Shown piece by piece: positions 1 to 10,131 of a stretch of DNA of 64,000 nt. The DNA comes from Nomia melanderi (Eukaryota > Arthropoda > Insecta > Hymenoptera > Halictidae). Numbering within the stretch: the stretch's first letter is position 1; each line of letters opens with the position of its first letter. The stretch covers positions 21,879,896 through 21,943,895 of the forward strand of contig NC_135001.1 in NCBI RefSeq assembly GCF_051020985.1, given 5' to 3'. Below the pieces are notes generated by a model that searched no databases, had not been told where the DNA came from, and was given only the letters and a program-made list of their open reading frames with translations. A program made the position numbers and the translations under genes.

Positions 1-796
1 TATTTCGAAATAATCCGCTGATGGCTACCTGCTTCGCGACCGGTAGAATGACAAAGGTGCTTTCTGGAAATGACCAGTTAAAGTTGCTTATTTGAAGAGG
101 CAGTACTTCTGTAATTTTGATGTACGATCAGAAACCAGTCGGCGTTCAGTACTACTTCATGCGTCAACTGTAATCTTCCAGTCGTTCCGATACCGCGGAC
201 TCGTACACTTCCTCGCAACGTCTAATTCGCGATCTCCTGTATTATTTACTTTTACCGGGAACCGGCCGATTAATTCACCAGCCGAGTTCACGTCAAACAA
301 CGCGGCGGATCGCTATTAGTTTCCAAACGCCGCGGAGCGTATCGCGCCGCTGTCAAGTAGCGAGGCCGCGTCATCACCCCGTACAATTTCTCCCTACTGT
401 TCGCCGGGAGGAAAGTACGGGTCTGGTTCACGGTTAAACCGACGGCAAACGCAGTCAGTCGGTTAATGCTGTGTTTGTTAAAGCGATCGTATACTGGAAC
501 GTGTTTACCGTGCCTACTGTGTTTTACGATCTGCGTCCGAACAGCCCGGCATGATGCGCCGAAGCATCTTCCACGTTCCAAAGCGTCAAGTGCCCGAAGA
601 GTAAAAGGTGGTGCCTCGCTTTCCTCGCGCATATTCGATGGGAAGCGTTCCCCGACGTTGCTCCGATTCCACGACAAAACGCTTTTCAAGGTTATCAATA
701 TCGTTCTCCGCCGTTGCGACCTAAAAGCGCCTTCCCACGGCGATCCGAATAGCCACTTCCTTTCAACGAATCGAACAAACACGAATGTTCACTTGA
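1..796. other. No supportable gene; mixed-composition DNA
   Basis: No recognisable gene, RNA or repeat was seen. Frames are open on both strands over roughly 288-936, but the two predicted peptides have no recognisable domain, and one runs into the transposon beginning at 797. Openness on both strands at once points to composition rather than coding. Confidence 0.6.
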
Positions 797-1219
797 TTAA
801 CCCTTTGACGAGATTTACAATGACGAGTGAGACTCGCGAAGGTTTGGGGATTATTTCAACCCTTTGCGGACGGATGTCGGCATTTCGAGATGAAATGTTC
901 AGATTTGGAAGGCTAAGTCGTGGACAAATGATCTAATTAGTGGAACAGCAAGAGCACATAGTTTTCTCTTCTTGTATTAATTAAGCAATTGAAATATAAT
1001 TTAGCTTCATATGTTGAAGGTTTTGTATGTCTCAAAGAATCTTCAACAAATATTCAATTTATTTTTATGAGATATAGTTGACATTTTTGAAAACTTAACG
1101 AAGAATCTATTCACAAAATAAGGGGATATATTACTCAAGACTTGATGTTAAATACGGAATTTTCAAATTTTGATGCATCAATCGAGTGGTGACTGAGAGG
1201 CACCTTTGCAAAGGGTTAA
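797..1219 (-). mobile_element. Family A piggyBac-type MITE, long variant
   Basis: The left end reads TTAACCCTTTGACGAG and the right end GCAAAGGGTTAA, so TTAA flanks both sides with matching inverted termini. The right part (GAGTGGTGACTGAGAGGC) matches the family A subterminal block, which gives the orientation. The left subterminal block (GACGAGTGAGACTCGCGA) instead resembles fragments at 8022 and 21730, so this is a distinct subfamily or a chimera. At 423 bp it is longer than the usual 230-250 bp. No transposase is encoded, so any movement would need a piggyBac-like enzyme from elsewhere. Confidence 0.65.
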
Positions 1220-1980
1220 TCTAACCGTAGAGTCTCTTAGCTTCGACTGAAAGATCACCAGCCACTGCGCCGTTTTTCGTGATACGCAGATGGGAAAGAT
1301 GCGAAACCAATTCTTTCCTTTCCCCTTCTTTCCGACCTCCTAAACGAGAAGATCACCTTAGCAATGCGATCGCGGATGGCCGCGTTCCACATTGATGCGG
1401 GAACGGTCGACGTCGAGTATTTTCTCTTTTCAGACCGAAATCATCATCGTTCAGAACAAAGTTGCCAAGAAATACCGGCATCCAACCACAGGCTATTTCA
1501 AGAATGGAAGCTGCTTATTCTTACAAGCGTAATGCTACCTTTACGACTATCTCGATGCAGCTTCGCCCTTTGGGAACGGTTCTTTTTCATGGGCATTCCC
1601 TCTCGGTCTGTCTACCTTCCCATCTCTCTCTCTCTCTTTTCTCCTCTTTATCTCTCTTTCTCTCTGCAGAGGTTGCCTCTAAACTCGCGGAAAATCTGAA
1701 CAAGCGTGTCCGACCCGAATCCATGTAAAACACTGTCCGCCCGGCAGTCCGCAACTGTTGGTGAATCAACATTGTCTCCAACTGGCCGGGTAATCGATAA
1801 CACGTTAATGAGTGAGCTCGTTAATTTACAAGGGAAACGATTCGATGAATAAATTGTTCTGTTTATCGCGAGGCGGCGATCTTTCGCCGGTACGTAGCGG
1901 TCTTCGATGTAATGTTGAACTTAGCTGGCCGTTAGAAGCATTGCTGCGACGAGAAATCGTTTCATTGCTGCCTCGAAATT
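1220..1980. other. No gene seen
   Basis: Apart from the CT tract at 1617-1672, nothing recognisable was found between the two family A elements. Short overlapping open frames here span the low-complexity tract and are not credible genes. Confidence 0.55.
1617..1672. repeat. CT-rich microsatellite
   Basis: Runs of CTCTCTCT broken by short T and CC interruptions. It ends in TCTCTGCAG, which mimics a polypyrimidine tract plus splice acceptor, but no exon could be supported downstream. Confidence 0.8.
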
Positions 1981-2195
1981 TTAACCCTTTGCACTCGGAA
2001 GTTTTTCCCTAGAAATATTTTAACGTTTTCTGATGAGATAAAGACGATATTTTGTGAAACTCCACGAGAAGTCACACGTATATCGAGGAAGATATTTTAT
2101 TTCAATATTTCTGAAATTTATGCGTTGTACGGAGTGTAATATTAAATATCAAATTTTATGGGTTTATTGTATGAAATCAAGTGGTGAGCGAGAGT
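1981..2195 (-). mobile_element. Family A MITE, right end degraded
   Basis: It starts TTAACCCTTTGCACTCGGAAGTT, the inverted-orientation family A end. The typical internal block follows (TTTTCTGATGAGATAAAGACG, then a region near ATTAAATATCAAATTTTATG). The opposite subterminal motif CAAGTGGTGAGCGAGAG is present near 2178, but the closing GCAAAGGGTTAA is lost. It is an old, decayed copy. Confidence 0.65.
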
Positions 2196-2241
2196 TTATA
2201 TTTTGTCAAATATAAACATTATTCTCCTATTTCGCCAATCG

Positions 2242-2265
2242 TGTTACGCCATGCATGGCGTAACA
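2242..2265. repeat. 24-bp perfect palindrome
   Basis: Every base from 2242 to 2253 pairs with 2265 back to 2254; the core is GTTACGCCATGCATGGCG. It sits in AT-rich sequence just after a degraded MITE. Such a palindrome could extrude as a cruciform or bind a dimeric protein, but no role is shown. Confidence 0.9.
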
Positions 2266-5200
2266 GTAATTCGAAGAATTTAATTGAATATTGATGTCCT
2301 TTCTTTTGTGAATGCGAACGTGTTACGTTCAAGCAAGGTTTGAATGCTATTGATCGTTTTAGTCCTTGAAATGAAATAAACATTAAGATTTGTAAATAAT
2401 TCATATTTATTTAATAACAAGTGTTCTTCACCATGAATAGCTTATTGTATCCGCATATCGTATAAACTCAACATTTCGTACGTTTCTGCTGAATACTTAA
2501 TGATACTGAAGAGACCATTATAGTACAGACTTAAAATAGTAGTCAGAACAGAATGTGGTCCAAATAACTTCCGGGAAAAAGAAGGAAGTCCCGTGTTTTT
2601 ACCTTACTTTTCCGCGAGAGATCATCCGCCGGCGTTTACCATGCGCAACCTTTTTCTGTTCGCTGTTCCTACTTTTTCCCGTCTCGTTTGAACCTTTAAT
2701 ATTTAATTCGCCCCCTTCTTAAATTTTTAATTGCCGCACCTCCTTACGAATTAACCGGGTAAATTCCTTTTACAAAAAGTGTTACCGGGTTTCCCGAGAA
2801 CCTTCAGTAAATAGAGTCTGCCATTTCGGTGTCGATTAACTCGACTGCGTTCTGCGGATATTTTCGACTCATTCGTGGTCCTGTTTTCTAAGTACTACTT
2901 CTAAGTTCTATCATTTTATCGAATGTTCTTTTATTTAGTCATGTTTTCATTTTTGTTGAGAACGAGCGTGATGTATATTTTTAACGCGTCGAATGCCATG
3001 GGGGTCACAAGCAAATCGAATTACTATAATTCACTCAATGAAACAATGATTATTCGCACACATTTCTATATTATGAATAATGCTATCCGTTGCGTTGACA
3101 TTCAGCCTGATGAACGTGCAATGATAATAATCCAATTCAGTCAAATGGTTCAATATTGTACTTTTTCCATTTTGTGTATTTCATTTCCATTTGGCGTTCA
3201 ACATGTTGATAGCTGCAAGGTATCCATCGGTGCAGCCCTGTGCTTCGCGGTCAGTTGTTTTTCCAGAGGACAGCCATCTTTTTGTTGCACGTGCTGAGCG
3301 TTTTTTTTCCGCGTCGTTCGTACAGTTCATAGCGAACCGTTGAACAGCGTTCCATTTTTCAGTTTTTGTAAAGCGTACTACACACTTTAATAAATATACA
3401 CTTAGCTTTTCAAACTGTGTTGTTTATTTCTACGAATAAATATTCAACAATTCTGTTGAAGACACTTTTGAGTTCGAGAATACTGTAAGAAACTCGATAT
3501 CCGATGTTCTTCTATTTTTCCAGTAGTTTTACGTGTACAAAAAAATTGATCACAGCAGAGTAAAAGAGTGGAACGTAATTGGAACGTGTCTTACGGAAAA
3601 ATTGCATTGCAAACGTTTCTATATATTCCCGTCAGATGAATTTTCAGCGGCCGAGTTGTCATATGAACGGGAATCGCGTGCACAATGCAACATTCCCGAC
3701 ACACGTACGCCATTACAACTCTGTATGAATATGATTCGCTAATAGCCTATCAAAATTAACTAATAATTCAACGGCGGTATTCAGCTAGATGCTGCTTTGA
3801 ATTATTTATCGACATTGAATGGTGGTTTATGCAGCCCATCAATTTCGTTTCGTTAATCTCCGGAAGTATAATGCGGATTCGACCTTTATGTTTTTGCGCG
3901 TACTGCTTCGATTTATATTAAATGTTTCTGCGGCTCATTGAAATACATAGAGTGTAAGTAAAAATAATGGTAAATTTGATGTCTCATTGGGTTCAATAGA
4001 AAATAACATTTCAATATTTTTAATATGATACTGCTTATATAAGTTAGTAAATTTCACACGCAGCGAGAGCGATATTTTTTGTAAACGAGATCAGAATTAT
4101 TAGAATGAAGACTATGAAACGGTATTATAGTGACATATTTCAAACGAAGTAACATTTCGCAACATTATTTCGAAAGCAACCGCAATCAGTAACCTGCCTC
4201 ATTCTGCAATTTAACGCAGCGAGGTGGGTTATTTAACGTTCGAAAGCATATTTTATTCAAGATCGCCCTTATATCGCCTGTCCGTCCATACCCGGCTGTT
4301 TCTACTTGTGTGCTATAAATATTAACCGACGCACCAAGTTATTTATTCCCCGCTGTCACTACGTAATATTAATTAAAATATCAATTGCCCCGCAGCCGGA
4401 GCGGATTATTTCAGCCGATTGAAATTATTCATATGTAAGTTAATTGTGCGTACAAACACGGCATGAATTTCCGAACAAATAAAGCGGCCGGCGAGCATTA
4501 AAATTTCACCGCGATCCGCGCGTGTCGCGAGCGCGCCGTCCGCCGTATTAATCTTTTCTAATGCCGCCCGGCCGAAATAATTAACGCCGCTAATAATCAC
4601 TTTACACCGGCCCCTCTGTTTCCGTTCGTCACGTTACTTCCCGGCCGCGTCCGTTCCGTATTCTCTAATTAAATTTCAAACGAAATCACGGCAATTACGG
4701 CGTCATCCGAACGGCCCGTTGTTCGTGTTCCCTTAATTAACGCACGGCCCTCTTTTAATTGTTCCAGGTATGCGTTGCGGCGGTTCGTTACGGGAAGCCG
4801 AAACACAGCTCGAAGTAAACCCGCGGCGCGTCCGGGTACGTTCGTAGGCCAAGAACGTTTCCGGGGCGCGAGCTGGTTGGCCGCGTAACCGTAATACCGG
4901 CTGTACGCTCGCGGTGGAACGGCGTCGTCTAACCAGAGACACTCTTTTCCCGTGGTGTCCCGCTAGCCGTGAGCGATTTCCATGCTCGTTCGAAACTGTG
5001 ACAGATGTCGGCGGGTTGGCTCGAGACGCGACGGTGCGGGTTTAGGGGATAGGGACTCGGTCTTATACGAGCGCCGGGGCGGTGAGTGGATGTGGCCCAC
5101 CGTCAACGTGTCCCATCAACGCGAACCTATAAACCCTGCCTGCTCGGAAATAATATTGGGAATCCTCTCTTCCCCGGCGCTCTCCTTTTTCTGGATTTTC

Positions 5201-5750
5201 CTCTCGCCTCCTTACGTACAAGCGAAATCTTCGAGGGCGCGAAGGATCCTCGCCGGGGCAGGGGGCGAATAAAGGTCACGACTCCGGAACGATCTCGTCC
5301 CCTTCGATTGATCCCGCGCGGGAATCGCAGGCTACATCGGCATTCGTATGCGAACGAAACCGTCCCGGCACGTTGCACGGCGGACTCGCGTAAAAACGTT
5401 AGATTGTCTCCGAGGAAGTCGCGCCGGGGAAATATTTTGTTTATGCTGGTCGCGATGAAAAATGCAGTAAAATTCGCGACGCGCCGTGTACAAGAATAAA
5501 TCGGAGACCGGCAGTAAAGTTTTCCTTACCGCGCGCTGTGTTTCGCTTCTTGGGGAAATTGCGAGGAGCTTGCGAATGCGTGTCTTTAATTGGAATTATT
5601 TATGGCGATATTCGAGAGCAGGTATGTATGTCCGTTGGTGCATGATGGAATTGATGATAAGTGTACGCGTTAATTTGCCTAATGAATTTTAGCGTTGTTT
5701 GATAAATGTTCAAGTCAACTTTGGTTGATGCAGTTGGACGAATGTGTGTC
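2266..5750. other. No gene seen; AT-rich then GC-rich non-coding DNA
   Basis: From about 2266 to 4320 the sequence is AT-rich with no repeat family recognised. An open frame at 2923-3297 on the plus strand (124 codons, hydrophobic start) has no recognisable domain. From 4320 to 4745 several ATTA/TAATTA cores lie in otherwise GC-rich sequence, a look shared with insect developmental enhancers. From 4745 to 5500 it is GC-rich with frames open on both strands. Nothing here reaches the level of a gene call. Confidence 0.5.
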
Positions 5751-6069
5751 TTGACCCTTTGCACTCCAGTTTTTCATGGGAAATGTTCAATATTTTCTAA
5801 TGAGATACAGACGACATTGTACACATCACTTGGTAAATGTTTCGGTCGGTTTTGGTTGATCCGATTACACGAATGTATATCCTAATTGTCTACTTTTAAA
5901 TTTATAATTTTCAGAATTTAAATAGGCGAATGTCAACTGTCCTAGGAGCAATAGAATAAATTGTACAATAAATGCCCGTAAACCTAGTGTTAAGAAATCT
6001 CACGTGCATCGAGGAAGAGAACTATTTTCTTTCGATATTTCTTACACTGGTATATTATACAAGGGTTAA
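5751..6069 (-). mobile_element. Family A MITE, degenerate copy
   Basis: The left end TTGACCCTTTGCACTCCAG has lost the TTAA by one base. The next block (TTTTTCATGGGAAATGTTCAATATTTTCTAATGAGA) is family A in inverted orientation. The right end reads ACAAGGGTTAA. Part of the interior (5939-5995) reappears imperfectly just outside the element at 6122-6178. Confidence 0.5.
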
Positions 6070-6120
6070 TCGCCCATTTTTCAACCTATTATTTCCATCT
6101 GAGTGAACGAACAGAGATTT
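6061..6120. repeat. Repeat spanning a MITE right end and its flank
   Basis: These 60 bases match 21808-21867 at about 57 of 60 positions. The match starts in the MITE terminus (AAGGGTTAA) and continues about 50 bases beyond it. Shared flank at two sites means either that the MITE sits inside a larger dispersed repeat or that the true element boundary lies further right. Confidence 0.75.
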
Positions 6121-6545
6121 TTCTAGGGCCAATAGAGTAAACTGTATCCGAGAAATGTCCGCAAACCTTGTGTCAATGAGAATCAGTCTCACTCGAAAGT
6201 ATAACTGTGTAAAGTGGATCAGTTGAACGTGATACTCTAGATAGAACAAACCGGAATTGAATCATGATATTCTTGAAACTTATTTCTACACTGCCGACAG
6301 GCTTATCAGGTTGTGCAGTGGTCCGTAAGTAGGTGTGTGCATTGCTACAAGTTTCCAATAAGACTTAGACCCTAGGGTCCCATCACTGCTAAGTCTACCT
6401 TCCTTCTGTTGCGGTCCTCCACACGTACCAATCCTGACTCTTTCGCTCTCGAAACCTGAATACCATAGTCAGGTTACCATATTCGAGTGCCGTCAGTGTT
6501 AGCCTATCTAATTGTGTTTTAGACTAGAATGTCTTTCGATTTTTA

Positions 6546-6987
6546 TTAATCCTTTGCACTCGAGAGGTGATTCTCAGTCACCACTTGATTTGATTTGCAA
6601 AATTATGAAGTCTTATATATAATGTTAAGCTATATAATAATAATGATTATTATATTATATTATAATTATTAATTTCATTATATTATATTAAGCTACATAA
6701 TAATAATGATTATTAATGATTATTAACAATGGTTATATATAATAATAATGATTATTTTATAGCTTAATATAATATAATGAAATTAGTAATTATAATATAA
6801 TATATTATAAAGTCTTATATATAATATTAAGCTTTGTATGATACATCAATATATGGATTATTGAAATAAAATAACTTTCCTCCTTAATTTATATATGTTT
6901 CCGTTAATTAGTTTCGAAGAACATCGTCTATATCTCATCGAATATTGAATATTTCTAGCGAAAAACCTTTCGAGTGCAAAGGGTTAA
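6546..6987 (+). mobile_element. Family A MITE with internal AT-rich palindrome
   Basis: It begins TTAATCCTTTGCACTCGAG and ends CGAGTGCAAAGGGTTAA, with the family block GAGGTGATTCTCAGTCACCACTTGATTTGA next to the left end. At 442 bp it is about 200 bp longer than standard copies because an AT-rich inverted repeat (6643-6810) interrupts the interior. The family segment TCTTATATATAAT.TTAAGC occurs on both sides of that insert, near 6611 and 6812. Confidence 0.75.
6643..6810. repeat. AT-rich inverted repeat, ~70-bp arms
   Basis: The left arm (about 6643-6714) is nearly the reverse complement of the right arm (about 6741-6810); the shared core runs through AATTTCATTATATTATATTA. Only about 26 bp lie between the arms. 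It lies wholly inside the family A copy at 6546-6987. Confidence 0.8.
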
Positions 6988-8021
6988 TTAGATACTTGAA
7001 ATCGTTATTCCTGAACTGAACGATTTTCAAGGTTTTTAGCGTTTCGCTGGGACTTCTGTTTTATAGTACAGCAATCGTCTTTAATTATGACATGTATGCA
7101 GCTGGATTATACGCGATGGTTTATGGAATGTTTCAATTAACAGAAATATCTTCTTGTATTCGTATTAGGGACTGGCTTATTGCTAGGAGTTCAGTGTTTT
7201 TCGAACACCTTGTACCTCCATATTAAAGACGTGGCGCGGGTATATTTACTTAATCACGTGGTAACCTTGGCAAATGTGTTTTTCCGTTGATCGTGCATTC
7301 TACACTTATGCTATTTAAATGCGAAGATCGCTACAGGATGCGCAAAAAGCATTCAAACATTATGGCCGGGGTTGCGCTAATGCGCCATCATGCGCGATTT
7401 ATGGGTAATTTTGTGTTCCAATCGTCTGCCAATCTTATTATTAAATGTACTTATTACGACTTATTACGGCAATTATTCAACGAACAGGTACTTATATTGA
7501 TTTGCTGAAGGTGCCGAGCACGGACTGCGAGTATTTCCAAGCAATTCATTTAAAGATGAGGGCACAGGGCTCTCGACGCTTCGGACCGACTTCTCTCTGT
7601 AGTTTTTCCGTCAGAAATAAGTATCTTAAAAACCCGAAGCACTCGTTACGTGCCACGACGAGAACTTCATCGTTGTTGAAAGAACCTCTTTTGTCCTTGT
7701 TACCTTTTTTTCTCTCGCGAAATTGTTTACGACGCGGAAGCGGAGAGGCAGCCGTGCGAATCATCTGTTCCATGACTAATTGACGAGAATCGAAATTATA
7801 TTATGATTCGCGATTATTTAAAAGGAACATTGAAAATATCCGATTCAAGGAGATTTGTTAGATTTCCTCTGCCATGCGAGAAATTCAGTGAAATTCCCGT
7901 TTTTGGGAATTACAGTCCCATGAACGCTTAACTCTTTGAAACTAAAGTCCCCGTCTATATTTAATTACGTTTTTCATCGTTTCATCGCTTTCACGAGTAA
8001 TTTCCAGAATTTATAACGTGG
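6988..8021. other. No gene seen
   Basis: Moderately AT-rich single-copy-looking sequence. Short frames near 7287-7783 overlap each other in several phases and carry no recognisable domain. Confidence 0.5.
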
Positions 8022-8070
8022 TTAACCCCTTGACCAACGAGTGAGACTCATGCTGAAGATTTTCAACAAA
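8022..8070. mobile_element. Fragment of a family A-related TTAA element
   Basis: TTAACCCCTTGACCAACGAGTGAGACTC followed by GAAGATTTT matches the left end inside the element at 21654-21816 (ACCCCTTGTCTAACAACGAG) and part of the 797 copy. No matching right end was found before the sequence becomes unrelated, so this is a remnant. Confidence 0.5.
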
Positions 8071-10014
8071 TATATACAGGGTGGAAATTGTAAAGCGTTA
8101 CAGCGTTACATTTTTCTTTCTCAATACGCGAAAAATACTTAACTTGCGCCGTGTTAATTCAACATTACATTTCGACCATAATTTCCTCAATTGTTTCTCG
8201 ATATTTTCTCGCGTCCGACAATGATTCCAACTAAAACTCTGATTGACATTATTCCCGATTTATCGGTGATCGACGCGATTTTCCCTAATTCCCGTGCAAA
8301 GGTTTGCCGAACGTCGAAAATCTCGTGCGTCATTGGGCGCACGCAAACAGAATCGGCACTTCCAATATTTAAATGTTCCCTTTGTAAAGGGGTCGCGCGG
8401 GCCGTCTTTTTCAATGGTTTACTTTTAAACGGCGAGGAAAAAGGAACGCTACGGCGCCGCGAGTAACGGTTGGCAAGACCCGCGCCGGCGAATTTCGTGG
8501 AAAAGTTTGTGCGTACGACCACGATTGGACCGCAGGCTTCCGCTTTTCAGATTTTTCTCCATTCATTGCAGTTGGCGCCCGATTTTTTTTTTTCTTGCTC
8601 TCGCTACGCGCGCGCCACGCGTTACAAATTGGTCCATGCTTCATACGAGGTCACCCCGACACTGCGAGGCGTCTGCGTTGGAGTCCCGTGAAATACCGCG
8701 GCCCATTACTTGCGGCTTGCAACTGCGGATTAATTAACGCACATTAATACCAAGATGCGTCGTGAAACTACCCGGGAAAATCGCCGCGAATAATGCCTCA
8801 TGATTCGTAAATTTTTCAACATCAGCATCCATTAGCCAGACTGTCCTATAAATTCCGAGCGATAATAAACTGCAAACAATTAGCGGCTACCATGAATCTT
8901 CGCCTCCTTTCGCGGGACCGGGGAAATTGACTTCGAAAGAAACGCGCGTACGGAGCTAAACGAGTGATGATCTTATATTGCGCTGTCCACGGTGTCCACT
9001 TTTTTTAGAATTTCTTGCCTGTTCCACTTGTGAATATGGATCGATTTTTCTGAGCGGTTCCTAGTGCTCTGGTATTGATTTGTTATTTATTTATTATTCT
9101 TTTACAGTAGAATGTATATCTTTCTGATAGTAACAAGAGTTTCTTGTATATGTATTGTATTGTTCCTTTAATTCTTTTGTTACAAATTACCAGTGTGTTG
9201 TATTGAAGTCATTTAAACAACAATACGGATACCACATGTAATCCGTCAATAAATAACTGATAGGTCAGTATGGTGTAGTCATGTTTATCGAGCAAACATA
9301 GAACGGTTAATGTGTTTCACAAATCGTAATACACATTGATAATGATATTCACTGTAGACTATACGCGTGAAACAATAAACACTTATCGTTCAATTAGAAA
9401 TGAATTATACCGAACTTATGCAGGATTATCTTCGAGGGAAATCGCGATATTTGCAGTATTATAATTCTGCGTATATCGTATATTTAATCGTTTCTGTGAG
9501 CAACAAATATTACGGAAATTTATGCGACATACATTTAAAAAAAAAAGAATCCTAATTAACTGGGACTAACTCCTATTAACTCTTGAAGGAAATCTTAACT
9601 GAAGACTAAACAAGCAATAAACACATATTAATTGATGTGTAAAATTTATAGACGTTTATTTAAACGTTGACAATTTTTATATATTTTTGTTGTCAACACA
9701 AACTTCGTCTTTTTTTTTTAATATCTCTTCTTTTTGCACGCACATCCATGAAGTTTACATCAATATTAACCTACACGTCCACAAATTGTTATTCTTTTTA
9801 ACAAATTAAATGAATACCACTGTTAATATCAAAGAAGGCTAGAATTAATATCAGAGAATTCCCTAGGAAGAAAAATCATCGACACTGATACATGTTTTAC
9901 ACATTATTTAAAACAGCGCTCGACGTCGACGACTGAAATTTCCTTTGTCACTTCCGTTCCGCAGGCGGATTGTAAAATCGGCGACCTCAAATATAATGTC
10001 AATCAATATCAAAT
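8071..10014. other. No gene seen; contains a motif shared with 14.2 kb
   Basis: 8190-8740 is GC-rich with frames open on both strands. A 25-bp segment at 8688-8712 (GTGAAATACCGCGGC then GGCCCATTACTTG, overlapping) recurs split in two at 14197-14250. 8980-9960 is AT-rich with no repeat family recognised. Confidence 0.5.
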
Positions 10015-10131
10015 GCGGCGCACGCATAAACGATTGAGGCGATTTTATCTTAATTATTAATTATTTTTAACCCAATCGCGCGGCCGGGTCGCACCGGATA
10101 AAATCGCTCCAATCGTTTACGCGTGCGCCGT
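10015..10131. repeat. Imperfect inverted repeat, 35-bp arms (hairpin)
   Basis: The left arm (10015-10049) pairs with the right arm (10097-10131) over 35 positions, with two A-C mismatches and two G-U-type pairs. The loop is 47 nt. Arm segments are CGGCGCACGC, TAAACGATTG and GCGATTTTATC. A transcript of this strand would fold into a stable rod of about 117 nt. It is not part of any TTAA family seen here. A small-RNA precursor, a structured RNA or an old foldback insertion are all possible. Confidence 0.85.

Noticed and set aside
1640..1700. Polypyrimidine tract ending TCTCTGCAG as a splice acceptor
   Set aside because: It is part of a CT microsatellite and no downstream exon with recognisable coding content was found.
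6600..6840. Interspersed direct repeats as a CRISPR-like array
   Set aside because: The repeats are AT-rich arms of one palindrome inside a eukaryotic MITE, with no regular spacers.
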